Assembly (NCBI GenBank): GCA_045106555.1 | Contig: JBGCET010000015.1 | Span: 1 to 64,000, forward strand | Length of the DNA stretch: 64,000 nt | DNA from: JANQOZ01 sp045106555 | GTDB taxonomy: Bacteria > Pseudomonadota > Gammaproteobacteria > Xanthomonadales > SZUA-38 | Direction of reading: 5' to 3' | In this document: positions 25,702-34,549 of the stretch, piece after piece | Layout of the letters: each line of letters opens with the position of its first letter | How positions within the stretch are numbered: position 1 is the stretch's first letter | The notes under the pieces: model-generated | What the model was told of the DNA's origin: nothing | The model's input: only the letters and a program-made list of their open reading frames with translations | Database searches by the model: none | Position numbers and translations under genes: made by a program

Positions 25702-26594
25702 TGCCCGCACTGATCATGACCCTACTTGTTCGAGATGAAGCTGACATTGTCAGGACCAACATCGACTACCACCTGTCTCAAGGCGTTTCCCATATCTTCG
25801 CCACCGACAACCTGTCGACAGATGGCACAACAGAGATCCTGCGTGACTACGAGCGTCAGGGGGTACTGAGCTATTATCGTGAGAACGACGATACTCACGA
25901 CCAGGCCACCTGGGTTACCAGAATGGCCCGCTTGGCCCACAGTCAGTTTCCCTCGTCACTCGTCTTTCATGTAGACACCGATGAATTTTGGTGGCCGTTG
26001 CAGGGAACACTGGCCGCAGCCCTCGATCAGGCATTCGGCAACTTTGAGGGTATCGGCGAGGTGCCCCGAGTGAATTATGTTGGCCCCAATCTGAACGTTA
26101 CCAGCGATAGTTTTTTGGAGCGATGTCATTTTCGCCAGACCCGGTCCGTGAACGTCCTTGGCAGCCCGTTGCCCGGCAAAGTGTGTCACCGTGCCTGCCA
26201 AGATATTCGAATCGACAACGGCAGCCATAAAGCCACCCGACCCAATGGCGACAACGAACCGCTCCGTATTGATACCGTTGAGGTATTACATTTCCCCAAC
26301 CGATCAATCAAACAATTTATCGAGAAAACCCGTCGAGGCGCCAGCGCGGTACGCAACAATAAAACGCTGGGAGGAGGCGTATGCAGCACTTGGTTAAGCA
26401 TGGATAGAGCGCTATCCGCAGGCTCCTTCGAAACGGAATTCCGTCATCAGTTTGTGACACTCTCAGACATCCATGCCCAATTGTATTCTGGCGAACTTGT
26501 GCGATGCGAGAAACTGTCAAAATACTTAGAGCGAGTACAACCTTCGTCGATCGTCAACATCGACCCGCAAGCTATTGTGCCGCAACCTGCTTAG
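25698..26594 (+). CDS. Glycosyltransferase family 2-type protein
   Basis: 298 aa, cytoplasmic. N-terminal MTLLVRDEADIVRTNIDYHL, then HIFATDNLSTDGT (nucleotide-sugar binding loop) and HVDTDEFW at about residues 91-98 (DxD-type metal/UDP site) place it in the GT-A group annotated as glycosyltransferase family 2 (Glyco_tranf_2_4). Relatives decorate surface polysaccharides or glycoproteins; acceptor unknown. ATG 25698 overlaps the stop of an upstream 26-codon ORF, suggesting coupling. No other polysaccharide genes are near. Confidence 0.85.
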   Translation: MMPALIMTLLVRDEADIVRTNIDYHLSQGVSHIFATDNLSTDGTTEILRDYERQGVLSYYRENDDTHDQATWVTRMARLAHSQFPSSLVFHVDTDEFWWPLQGTLAAALDQAFGNFEGIGEVPRVNYVGPNLNVTSDSFLERCHFRQTRSVNVLGSPLPGKVCHRACQDIRIDNGSHKATRPNGDNEPLRIDTVEVLHFPNRSIKQFIEKTRRGASAVRNNKTLGGGVCSTWLSMDRALSAGSFETEFRHQFVTLSDIHAQLYSGELVRCEKLSKYLERVQPSSIVNIDPQAIVPQPA

Positions 26595-26676
26595 CACTGG
26601 GCCATGGACCGGTGTGTCACCCTGCAGTGGCCCCTACCCGGATGCGAATTTCGCCTGCCCGACTTCAACGGCATCG

Positions 26677-27900
26677 TCAATTCAGGTATTCCTCTGCAGC
26701 TTGCTGACCAATGAGCATCCCCATTGCTGTCCCGGCAATCGTTGAAAACCGATAGTGCACGCCATCGTAGATTCGCGCATTGGAAACCTCAGCGACAAAC
26801 CCATCGATACTTCTCCAGGTTCGGGTGACTCCTTCGGCTGTGTCACTTTGGGTCGAAAGCAATGGCGTTCGCCCTGTTCCAATTTCAGCTTTCAGAACCG
26901 CGCCGACAGTACCCGCCACAACACAGTGGGCACAAGGATATTCCGGGTGCATGGGAGTGGCGATGAACGAGAGCCATTCAGGGTCACGTTCAGTGGAGGT
27001 GTTGCCATCGATATCCGCGTTTCTGATCGCGGTGATTGGCCGCCAAAAACCGAAATGGTATTTTGCTGAGAACACCGCAATCATCGCGTCGTCTATGGCG
27101 CGGGTAACCGCCGCGTACAAGCGGGCATTCTGAGTGACGCTGCGCCCGGGTAGGTTCGCGACACAGTGCACTACACCATGATAGACGGGCGGCAGTGTTG
27201 CTTCCCAAAATTTCGCCACCTGCGTTTGTTCCCGGGTTCTGAACACACTATTAACGGCGCCCAGTCGTCGGACCTCATTTAGATCGGTGGCGTATTGTTC
27301 ACTGGTCAACAACGGCGGCGGATTCGGCAGAAATTGGTCTGGTGATGTCATCAACCATGGCTGCCGGGAAGGCCACTGTGGCACTGCGGGAATCGTTGTT
27401 GGCACATACTGTCCTGACGTTGTTACGGGGCGATAACGTTCTGCCGCTGCGTGTCCGTCGTTCTTGCGCATATTCAACACGATTTGCGCCGCTCGCTCTC
27501 CTACGCGAAAACCATTTTCCAGTCTGTCACTTGAGTCAAGTTGATTGACGGCCGTGTCAAAAACATCAGCAATGCCCGCCTGTTGGCCGGGCAACAGTGC
27601 TAGAAGTGTGTTGCGAGCAGCAGACGCAACCGCCGCCTCAATAGACGTCCCGGCATCTGCCTGTACAGCCAATGACTCAGCGACAGAGTACTGTTGAGAC
27701 ACCGCGTTAGCGGCCAAGAATATGGCGGTATGAACAATCGCCATCGTGCGGTTGGCCTGTGGAGTATTGGCACCTGACTGAACCACCAGTTGTCGCACGG
27801 CCAGATTCCAGTCAGTAACCTCATCTGCTGAAGCAGCCGGTGCAGTCGTCATACTTAGAGCAAGCATCCAGATCGCTGTAGTTTGCCGGATAATATTCAT
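26677..27900 (-). CDS. Vanadium-dependent haloperoxidase / PAP2-like protein, exported
   Basis: 407 aa with signal peptide 1-25 (ends ASADE). Motifs of the vanadium haloperoxidase/acid phosphatase fold in order: KYHFGFWRPITAIR (Lys and Arg-Pro of the anion site), HPEYPCAHC (P-x-x-H), and SNARIYDGVHYRFST (R-x5-H). In many relatives the middle motif is PSGH; here it is PCAH, so catalysis may be altered. It could halogenate or act as a phosphatase in the periplasm. Divergent from the HxlR regulator gene with a 152-bp shared promoter region containing an inverted repeat. Confidence 0.85.
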   Translation of the reverse strand: MNIIRQTTAIWMLALSMTTAPAASADEVTDWNLAVRQLVVQSGANTPQANRTMAIVHTAIFLAANAVSQQYSVAESLAVQADAGTSIEAAVASAARNTLLALLPGQQAGIADVFDTAVNQLDSSDRLENGFRVGERAAQIVLNMRKNDGHAAAERYRPVTTSGQYVPTTIPAVPQWPSRQPWLMTSPDQFLPNPPPLLTSEQYATDLNEVRRLGAVNSVFRTREQTQVAKFWEATLPPVYHGVVHCVANLPGRSVTQNARLYAAVTRAIDDAMIAVFSAKYHFGFWRPITAIRNADIDGNTSTERDPEWLSFIATPMHPEYPCAHCVVAGTVGAVLKAEIGTGRTPLLSTQSDTAEGVTRTWRSIDGFVAEVSNARIYDGVHYRFSTIAGTAMGMLIGQQAAEEYLN

Positions 27901-27977
27901 TCACGTTCTCCCGTCGCTGGCGCAATGCCCTTGGTAGTAACCATTCGGCGTCAGCCTATCGCCTGAAAACCCGGTAG

Positions 27978-28002
27978 AACCAGTGCAATAACTGTACTGG
28001 TT
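27978..28002. promoter_or_regulatory. Candidate operator between haloperoxidase and hxlR-type genes
   Basis: Perfect inverted repeat AACCAGT (27978-27984) and ACTGGTT (27996-28002) with an 11-base spacer, lying in the divergent promoter region about 50 bp before the regulator start. HxlR regulators bind such dyads as dimers, so this is a natural candidate for autoregulation and control of the haloperoxidase gene. Assignment is inference from position and symmetry. Confidence 0.45.
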
Positions 28003-28052
28003 GTGTTGGGCCATGTGTAATACCGTGGCGGCAACGCAGATGAGAGAGCCTT

Positions 28053-28766
28053 ATGACTGAGACCCGGAAAGCCGGTTATGGGCAATACTGCCCACTGTCC
28101 ATGGCAGCTGAGTTTTTGTGCACACGTTGGACACTGCTGATCCTGCGGGAAATGACATTTGGCGCCCAGACTTTCAATCACATCAGTCGCGGTGTGCCTC
28201 GGATGTCCAGAACATTGCTGTCAAAGCGACTGAAAGAACTGATTGCCATTGGTCTTGTCAGCAATGAACGGTCAAATAAGGATCAAAGCGCCTATCAATT
28301 AACGCCTGCCGGTAAGGCGCTTCGCCCGGTAATATTCTCTATCGCTGACTGGTCCCAGGAATGGCTGAGATCGGAACCGTCGCTGGAAAATGTAGATGCA
28401 GATCTATTGCTCTGGAATATCCGCCGACATGCCAAAGCGCATCCCAGTTTGCCACGCTCATTTGTGGTGCATTTTTCACTCAGCGACCAGCCAACGAAAC
28501 GACGCGACAGCTGGTTGCTGTTTGAAAACGACCAGGTCGACCTTTGCATCATCGACCGCAATTTTGATGTCGATGTTGAAATTGCTTGCACAGCCGCGGT
28601 GCTTACCAGCATATGGATGGGGTGGTCCAACCTCGACGAAGAAGTAAAAACGGGACGACTGTCACTCAATGGGCCAAGAAAATATACCTGTTTGGCCGAA
28701 CACTGGTTAGGCCACAGTCGTCTTGCCTCTATTGAAAAACAACCACCCAAACTGCAGATCAATTAA
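28053..28766 (+). CDS. HxlR-family transcriptional regulator with C-terminal extension
   Basis: 237 aa. Residues 8-100 form the HxlR winged helix: YCPLSMAAEFLCTRWTLLILREM, then RGVPRMSRTLLSKRLKELIAIGLV, the recognition helix and wing. Canonical HxlR proteins are about 110-130 aa; the extra C-terminal 110 residues match the arrangement of HxlR proteins with an SCP2-like or ligand domain, so it may sense a lipophilic ligand. It is divergent from the haloperoxidase gene and followed 147 bp later by the PQQ dehydrogenase gene, either of which may be its target. Confidence 0.88.
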   Translation: MTETRKAGYGQYCPLSMAAEFLCTRWTLLILREMTFGAQTFNHISRGVPRMSRTLLSKRLKELIAIGLVSNERSNKDQSAYQLTPAGKALRPVIFSIADWSQEWLRSEPSLENVDADLLLWNIRRHAKAHPSLPRSFVVHFSLSDQPTKRRDSWLLFENDQVDLCIIDRNFDVDVEIACTAAVLTSIWMGWSNLDEEVKTGRLSLNGPRKYTCLAEHWLGHSRLASIEKQPPKLQIN

Positions 28767-28913
28767 CGCTGAGATTTAGAATTTCGGCGCGTCTGCCTGG
28801 CCCAACACGCCAGCAGCCGGCAGTAAAAGCGGGCTTCGAGTGCCGAATCGATATTCGACGCTGGCAATGACCAAGACTTGACCGTGACGACTCTTTCGGC
28901 AACGCTGACGACT

Positions 28914-30875
28914 ATGAATATTCCCCTCCAAAACGGCCAGAAACTCGACTTTGCTGAGATACACGTCGGTCTATGGTTCTTACTGGGCCTGCTGATTTTC
29001 ACTGGCAATACGTTGGCTTCCGAAACCCACAACACGGTGCTGAACAATCAGGGCTGGGAGGCTTTCGGCGGTGTACAGTCTGGCGGGCAGTATTCGGCCC
29101 TCGACCAGATCAACGCGAACAACGTATCTCAGTTAACCCGGGCATGGACAGCCCATACCGGCGATTTCGTCGTGGGTAAGGCTGCCGAGGGCGGGTCGTC
29201 ATTTCAGGCAACACCGCTGTATCGAGACGGCAAACTATTCATCTGCACTCCGATGAATCGTGTCATCGCCCTGGACGCGGTCAGCGGCAAACAAATATGG
29301 GCCTTCGATGGCCAATCCACCTTACCCGAGTCCACGCCTCGATTTGCGGCGAATTGTCGCGGCCTTTCCCTTTGGGTCGATAGCGCGGGAAAAACTGATG
29401 CCCATTGCGCCGTACGCATTATTAAGCCGGATATATTCGGCCGGCTTACGGCAATTGATGCCAATACGGGAACGCTCTGCAAATCCTTCGGCGACAACGG
29501 GGTGGTTAACCTCAATGCGTTCGACAATGGCGGCGAGGGCAACCTTTTCCTCACCTCGCCCCCCGCCATTTACAAGGACCTGATCATCACCGGAAGTGGC
29601 GTCGCCGATAACGTGGTGGCCAATGCAGCAGATGGAATCGTTCGGGCCATCAACGCCAAAGACGGAACGTTGGCATGGGAGTTCAATCCCATTCCATCAG
29701 AACTCAGCGCAAGCACCGGGGGCGCAAACGTCTGGTCTGCACTCTCTGTGGATTCCGAGGCCGGCCTTGTCTACCTGCCAACCACCAGCCCCAGTGTTGA
29801 TCCTTATGGGGCTGCCAGGACGCAGCCCATTCCCTTTGCCAACGCACTGGTGGCGCTGGCGGCGGATACGGGCAAAGTGGCCTGGAGCTTCCAAACCGTA
29901 CACCACGATTTGTTCGACTATGACCTGCCAACCCAACCGCTGCTGTTCGATTTGAAAAAAGACGGTGAACAAATTCCTGTGGTCGTTCAGGTTACCAAAA
30001 CCGGCTACACGTTTATGTTCAATCGGTTAACCGGCAAGAGCATTTTTCCCATCTCAGAAATAGCCGTACCCACCAGCTCCATTGCCACTGAGAAAGCATC
30101 ACCCACTCAACCGGCTCCGGGTTTACCGGCTCCCTTTGCTCGCCAGGAGCTGAGCCGCGAAGACCTTTGGGGAATCACGTTTTTGGGCAAACAGGCCTGT
30201 CAGAAGCGGTTCGATCAGCTTCGCTATGAAGGACTCTTTACGCCGCCCAGTATAGAGGGAACATTACAGATTCCCTCGGCGCTGGGAGGAAGTAACTGGG
30301 GCGGCGCAGCGATTGACCCTGGGTCCGGCCTGTTAATTGTAAAGACACAAAACCTGGCCTCCATTATTCGCCTGGTTCCCGCAGACCCTGACAAAACACG
30401 GCCCGCGGGATCGCCTCTGGAATTTCTTAAAAAGCCCCTCAACGGCACACCCTACCGATTGGAGGGCGAGTTCTTTCTTGCGCCCTCCGGCATACCCTGC
30501 ACACCGCCGCCCTGGGGTGAACTGGTAGCCATCGACCTGTCCAGCGGTAAACAACTCTGGCGCAGACCCTTGGGACGGTACCCGGTATCCATGCTCAAGA
30601 CACCTGAGGAGTGGGGTTCACCCAATGTCGGCGGGCCAATTGTAACTGCAGGCGGTTTGGTGTTTATTGGTGCCGGCATGGATAACACGTTCCGCGCCAT
30701 CAGCAGCAAATCTGGAGCTACCCTCTGGGAAGACAAAAATCTGCCGGCGCCGGCCATGGCCGTACCCATGACTTATCAGGTGGATGGAACGCAGTATGTC
30801 GTGGTGGCAGCAGGCGGTAATGCGTTGGCGGAAACCCAGCAGTCTGATGCCCTGGTGGCGTATCGCCTAAAATAG
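28914..30875 (+). CDS. PQQ-dependent (quinoprotein) dehydrogenase
   Basis: About 653 aa from ATG 28914 (a TTG at 28878 gives 12 more residues). Exported: hydrophobic segment about 18-36. The mature part is an eight-bladed quinoprotein propeller: WEAFGGVQSGGQYSALDQIN, repeated W-blade ends such as ALDAVSGKQIWAF and AINAKDGTLAWEF, and HHDLFDYDLP close to the PQQ pocket as in glucose/quinate dehydrogenases. There is no membrane domain of the mGDH type and no CxxCH haem c motif, so electrons must pass to a separate acceptor. Substrate cannot be told. No PQQ biosynthesis genes are in the window. Confidence 0.88.
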   Translation: MNIPLQNGQKLDFAEIHVGLWFLLGLLIFTGNTLASETHNTVLNNQGWEAFGGVQSGGQYSALDQINANNVSQLTRAWTAHTGDFVVGKAAEGGSSFQATPLYRDGKLFICTPMNRVIALDAVSGKQIWAFDGQSTLPESTPRFAANCRGLSLWVDSAGKTDAHCAVRIIKPDIFGRLTAIDANTGTLCKSFGDNGVVNLNAFDNGGEGNLFLTSPPAIYKDLIITGSGVADNVVANAADGIVRAINAKDGTLAWEFNPIPSELSASTGGANVWSALSVDSEAGLVYLPTTSPSVDPYGAARTQPIPFANALVALAADTGKVAWSFQTVHHDLFDYDLPTQPLLFDLKKDGEQIPVVVQVTKTGYTFMFNRLTGKSIFPISEIAVPTSSIATEKASPTQPAPGLPAPFARQELSREDLWGITFLGKQACQKRFDQLRYEGLFTPPSIEGTLQIPSALGGSNWGGAAIDPGSGLLIVKTQNLASIIRLVPADPDKTRPAGSPLEFLKKPLNGTPYRLEGEFFLAPSGIPCTPPPWGELVAIDLSSGKQLWRRPLGRYPVSMLKTPEEWGSPNVGGPIVTAGGLVFIGAGMDNTFRAISSKSGATLWEDKNLPAPAMAVPMTYQVDGTQYVVVAAGGNALAETQQSDALVAYRLK

Positions 30876-31196
30876 CCAAACCAGAAGGGTTCGTTTCATC
30901 GGCCCAGCATGGTGGCAACTTTGACCCAAAGACAGCCTTAGTTCTAAGCTCCATGCAGGTCGCGAGTTCCGATTGGCGATTTCCGTGAAACCCGACGATT
31001 TCGAGAAGTGCCAGCGGCGTTAATTGCGCCGCTACTCATGCAGTATCAACCCCGCTTCAAGCCCAATGCCTTTCTGGAAGAATTGCCGGAGGCTGTGCGG
31101 ATGCGGGGCGAATTGTCCGCGAGAAAATGAACGAGAATAGATGAGGAACCTGCGTCTATGCATGACCTCGACGGATAGGGGCACGCAGCCCCTCAT
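30876..31196 (+). other. Intergenic stretch with possible gene debris
   Basis: No full gene. A 30-codon frame at 31038-31130 (starting MQYQPRFKPNAFLEELP) has protein-like composition but no ribosome site and no recognised relative; it may be debris. No terminator was found for the PQQ dehydrogenase gene. Confidence 0.35.
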
Positions 31197-32048
31197 TTAG
31201 GGTAATTTTCTGACCTCGATTATCACAGAGTACCGATTTTCCCTGTTGGCCAAAGTGATAATGCCCGCAGACGATCGGCTGTTCGTTGCCCGAATCCAGG
31301 CAGATCCGGATACTCGTTGGCCTTCCCAGGAAGAGTCAGGACTCCAGCCCTGGCTTTCCATTTGCTGATCAAAATGCGCCATCACCTCAATGGCGGACAG
31401 GTCCACGTTAAAACTCGCACGGGAACTTGCTCCATCAGCACTACCCGATGACCCTATGCCCATGCCAGGCGTCAGGTCTGCTCCAGGCGGGAGTTCCAGT
31501 TCGGGCAGTACTAACTGCAAAGTGCTTTGCGATTGATAGGCAGCGCCGGCCGTATCACAAGACTGATTGGCGTTGCCATAGGAACGCACGTTGGCTACGG
31601 TAACGCTGTCCACCTGACGAGCGGTGATCAAGGCGTTGCCATACTCTTCGCTGCAAAATGACAGACCAAACTGGCGCGAGCGGACCTTAAATCCCGCACT
31701 AGCGATGTCTCGCTGTTGCACTTTCTTAAAGCCTGCGGCCAGCAGATAATCACTAAGACGCTGAGTCACGGCGTCTACAGATTGAGCGCTACGAAAACCG
31801 ATGTTGGTTTGTTGATAGGAAGGATTGGCGGCTCGGCTGGTGCCCAGGTACGCTAACCCCTCAAGGGTTTCGATACCGGAAAACGCCTCGGGTATGCCGT
31901 CAGAAATTTCCGGAATCCCTCGAAGTCCTGCGCCACTGAGAAAGGCAGACGCCACAATCGGGTCAACACAGGATAACGGGTCCTCAAAATCGGCAGCACC
32001 CGCCATTGTCAGACACCACAAAGAAGCTAGACCTACTATACGTTTCAT
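31197..32048 (-). CDS. Exported protein of unknown function
   Basis: 283 aa from ATG 32048, which follows a good GGAGG ribosome site; the frame is open 14 codons further but without one. Signal peptide MKRIVGLASLWCLTMAGA. The mature part has Cys residues in pairs (SCVDP, SFCSEE, QSCDTA), a Gly/Ser-rich linker (about 205-225) and a C-terminal region with DQQMESQGW and ANRENRYSVIIEV strands. The C-terminal part recalls domains in which a substrate is followed between two time points, but I cannot assign a family. Divergent from the beta-helix gene, with only 27 bp between the annotated starts. Confidence 0.65.
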   Translation of the reverse strand: MKRIVGLASLWCLTMAGAADFEDPLSCVDPIVASAFLSGAGLRGIPEISDGIPEAFSGIETLEGLAYLGTSRAANPSYQQTNIGFRSAQSVDAVTQRLSDYLLAAGFKKVQQRDIASAGFKVRSRQFGLSFCSEEYGNALITARQVDSVTVANVRSYGNANQSCDTAGAAYQSQSTLQLVLPELELPPGADLTPGMGIGSSGSADGASSRASFNVDLSAIEVMAHFDQQMESQGWSPDSSWEGQRVSGSAWIRATNSRSSAGIITLANRENRYSVIIEVRKLP

Positions 32049-32075
32049 AAAACCTCCATCAGACAGGGTCCCAGC

Positions 32076-33860
32076 ATGATTTATCCCCACCTTACCGATA
32101 TTCGATTAAGGAAAAAAGCCTTTCGAAGCAGGGCGATCCAAGATGGCAGGGCGAGTTTTGGGTTGAACAAGGCCGCCTTCATGCTATTGCTCATTTTTGT
32201 CACCCCATCGGCGTTGGCTCAGCAGGCCACTACGCCTGGCGTCGTATCAGCGCCCTATCCCACCTTCGAACACGCTACTGTGGAATGGGCCATCGCCGGT
32301 GACAGCAACGTAAACAGTCAGGTCTCGGTACGATTTCGACCAACGGGAACCACCAACTGGCGTGCCAACATTCCTTTGCAACGGGTGCCCGCCGGTGCCA
32401 ACGAAGGATTTGCCTGGGCAAACCGGCATTCCGGGAGTCTGTTTCACCTATCGCCTGGCACGACCTATGAAGTGGAGCTTTCACTTACCGACCCGGATGG
32501 GGGTAACACGGTTGAGACTCTTGCGGTTACAACCCGAGCGTTACCGACAATCGCAGATACTGCGTCCATGATTACGGTCACCCCCAGCACGCTCGGGAAC
32601 ATTGTCAACAATGCTGTCGCTGGCGACATGGTGATTCTAAGTCCCGGCCAGTACAGCGGGTTTACCGTCAACCGCAGTGGTTCAGCAGGCGCACCCATTG
32701 TCATTCGCGGGCAACCCGGCGCGGAGGTCAACGGAGAAGTGGGGCTGTTTGGTCAGCAGCACGTTTGGCTTGACGGGCTGACCGTCAACGGTCGAATTCG
32801 GTTTAATCAATCAGACAACATCACCATTACTGGCTGCCACATCATTGCCAGCAATACCGCGTTCAATGGCGATGGCATTGTGGCCTTCGGTCGCACTGAA
32901 TACGCCTACATTGCGGATAACACTGTCACCGGGACCACCGTCTGGTCCGAAGCCGCACTCGGCAATAACGGCGACAACCGTGGTGAGGGGATTGTGCTCA
33001 CCGGCCCAGGACATGTCATTCAAAACAATCGGGTCAGCGGCTTTCGCGACAACATCTCCTTTTTGGAAGACAGCGAAGCCGTGGATCAGTTCAGCATCGA
33101 TGTGTTGAACAACGATCTTAGCGAGGGCGCGGATGACGCCATCGAAGCTGACTTTTGTTTTCACAACTGCCGTATCATCGAAAATCGAGTCACCAACGCG
33201 TTCATCGCCTTTTCCGCCCAACCCAGTCTGGGCGGACCCACCTATTTCATCCGTAACACCGCGTATAACGTGGTATTTATCGCGTTCAAGCTCCTACGGG
33301 GAAGCGAAGGTGACGTGCTGTTTCACAATACGGTGGTGAAAAACGGTGATGCACTTGGGGTGTTTACTGATAGAGATATTCGACGCCTGACGACACGCAA
33401 CAACCTGATGATCGGCGGGTCGGGGGGCAGTTACAACGGGTTTAGCAGTGGCAGTGGTCGAGTGCTCGATATTCCAACGCTGGTCAGTGCCGGCTCTAGT
33501 CTCAACTACGATGCCTTAGGGTCCAGCACCGGACAGTTTAGTGGACGCCTGGGTTCAACCAGTTTCGGTAGTCTTACTGAGCTTAGAAACGCTACCTCAC
33601 AGACCAATGCAGTACAGGTAGACTTGAGCGCGTTTGCTCAACAACTGGTGTTTCCCGGGCAGCCATTAAACCGATACGACCCGGTAGACCTCAGCCTTTC
33701 GGCAACGACCCCAGCCGTGGACTCTGGCATTGCGCTGGCCAACATTAACGACACCGTTACCGGCACTGCGCCGGATGCAGGCGCTCTGGAACGGCAGTTA
33801 CCTCTGCCTACTTATGGTCCCAGAGTGACCGGGAGGATATTTGCTGATGGCTTCGAATAG
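32076..33860 (+). CDS. Secreted beta-helix protein with fibronectin-like domain and GFE tag
   Basis: Up to 594 aa. A hydrophobic signal at about residues 31-48 (ends SALAQ) is preceded by 30 basic residues, and the ATG lies only 27 bp from the divergent gene's start, so the true start may be TTG 32163 or another downstream codon. Mature part: fibronectin III-like domain about 55-150 (VEWAIAGD, YEVELSLTD), then a right-handed beta-helix about 160-520 with NITITGCHI, VIQNNRVSGF, DDAIEADFC, typical of pectate-lyase-like/chondroitinase B-like proteins. The tail is GRIFADGFE. Polysaccharide degradation or binding is likely; substrate unknown. Confidence 0.83.
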   Translation: MIYPHLTDIRLRKKAFRSRAIQDGRASFGLNKAAFMLLLIFVTPSALAQQATTPGVVSAPYPTFEHATVEWAIAGDSNVNSQVSVRFRPTGTTNWRANIPLQRVPAGANEGFAWANRHSGSLFHLSPGTTYEVELSLTDPDGGNTVETLAVTTRALPTIADTASMITVTPSTLGNIVNNAVAGDMVILSPGQYSGFTVNRSGSAGAPIVIRGQPGAEVNGEVGLFGQQHVWLDGLTVNGRIRFNQSDNITITGCHIIASNTAFNGDGIVAFGRTEYAYIADNTVTGTTVWSEAALGNNGDNRGEGIVLTGPGHVIQNNRVSGFRDNISFLEDSEAVDQFSIDVLNNDLSEGADDAIEADFCFHNCRIIENRVTNAFIAFSAQPSLGGPTYFIRNTAYNVVFIAFKLLRGSEGDVLFHNTVVKNGDALGVFTDRDIRRLTTRNNLMIGGSGGSYNGFSSGSGRVLDIPTLVSAGSSLNYDALGSSTGQFSGRLGSTSFGSLTELRNATSQTNAVQVDLSAFAQQLVFPGQPLNRYDPVDLSLSATTPAVDSGIALANINDTVTGTAPDAGALERQLPLPTYGPRVTGRIFADGFE

Positions 33861-33866
33861 ACAAGA

Positions 33867-34478
33867 TCACCAGTCGATAGCACCCAGCAAAACAGCCCCT
33901 ACCGCCGTCGCAATGGACTTAGCGCTCAAATGTTCGTGTTCGACGGGATCGTCATCCGCCTCTGCCGCCGCGCCGGCTGATAATCCCGCGGCAGCGCCGG
34001 AACCGATGCCAGTTAGCGACGTCCCAATGGATTCAGCGGCCTCAGGGGTCGCAACCGGTGGTTGAGGCAGCTTGTGAAACCAGACGCCACAGCTAGCGCA
34101 TTGCTCTGATCGCGGCTGCTCTTGATCACAATGAGGGCAGCGCATTGGCTGATCTGTTGTTGGTTCAGCTTGTTCGGTGGGCGATTGTTCGTCGTCGTCG
34201 CGAGGCTCAAGCGACAGCCCCACCTTGGGTTTGTTCAGCCTGGGCTCTATCTTCTCAAACGTGGTTTCAATACCCAGTTTTGCCAGCTGCCCGCTGAGTT
34301 TTTCCGCGTCTGTCTTCAGCAGGCCCTTCTTCAAGACCCGGGGTTTTTCAAAAAATGCCTGCGCCTGAAGCGGCGACAATCGCAGCTTCTGTTCTAGATT
34401 TGTTCGTACAATGGCCGTTTCAAATCCATCGACCATAGCGCCAGTGCTGACCACCATGAAATGGCCTATAGGTGTCAT
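33867..34478 (-). CDS. Zinc-ribbon protein with L7/L12-like N-terminal domain
   Basis: 203 aa. The N-terminal part reads like a small domain seen in several gammaproteobacterial proteins: VDGFE.AIVR.NL....RL, then KPRVLKKGLLKTDAEKLSGQLAKLGIE, similar to the ribosomal L7/L12 C-terminal fold. A charged linker leads to a zinc ribbon CPHC...(9)..CASC at about residues 114-130. The C-terminal region is Ala/Gly-rich and ends in a hydrophobic helix that may sit in the membrane. A start at Met8 (34457) fits the domain better. Function unknown. It is separated from the upstream CHRD gene by a hairpin terminator. Confidence 0.6.
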   Translation of the reverse strand: MTPIGHFMVVSTGAMVDGFETAIVRTNLEQKLRLSPLQAQAFFEKPRVLKKGLLKTDAEKLSGQLAKLGIETTFEKIEPRLNKPKVGLSLEPRDDDEQSPTEQAEPTTDQPMRCPHCDQEQPRSEQCASCGVWFHKLPQPPVATPEAAESIGTSLTGIGSGAAAGLSAGAAAEADDDPVEHEHLSAKSIATAVGAVLLGAIDW

Positions 34479-34490
34479 TGATCCAAATGA

Positions 34491-34518
34491 ACTGACCCGT
34501 CTAATCGGACGGGTCAGT
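34491..34518 (-). terminator. Hairpin terminator after the spondin/CHRD gene
   Basis: Perfect 11-bp stem ACTGACCCGTC / GACGGGTCAGT with a six-base loop, located between the stop of the CHRD gene (34550) and the next minus-strand gene. The U-run following on the minus strand is weak (TTCATTT), so termination strength is uncertain. Confidence 0.55.
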
Positions 34519-34549
34519 GTTTAACTGAAATGGTCAGGTTTTTTCAGGA

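Noticed and set aside
31038..31130. 30-codon frame after the PQQ dehydrogenase gene
   Set aside because: No ribosome site or known relative; kept only as a note in the intergenic entry.
4553..33860. PEP-CTERM, GlyGly-CTERM, LPXTG or type IX sorting signals as explanation of the GFE tails
   Set aside because: The tails have no transmembrane helix with basic end and no LPXTG or type IX domain, and no matching sortase, exosortase or rhombosortase gene is in the window.
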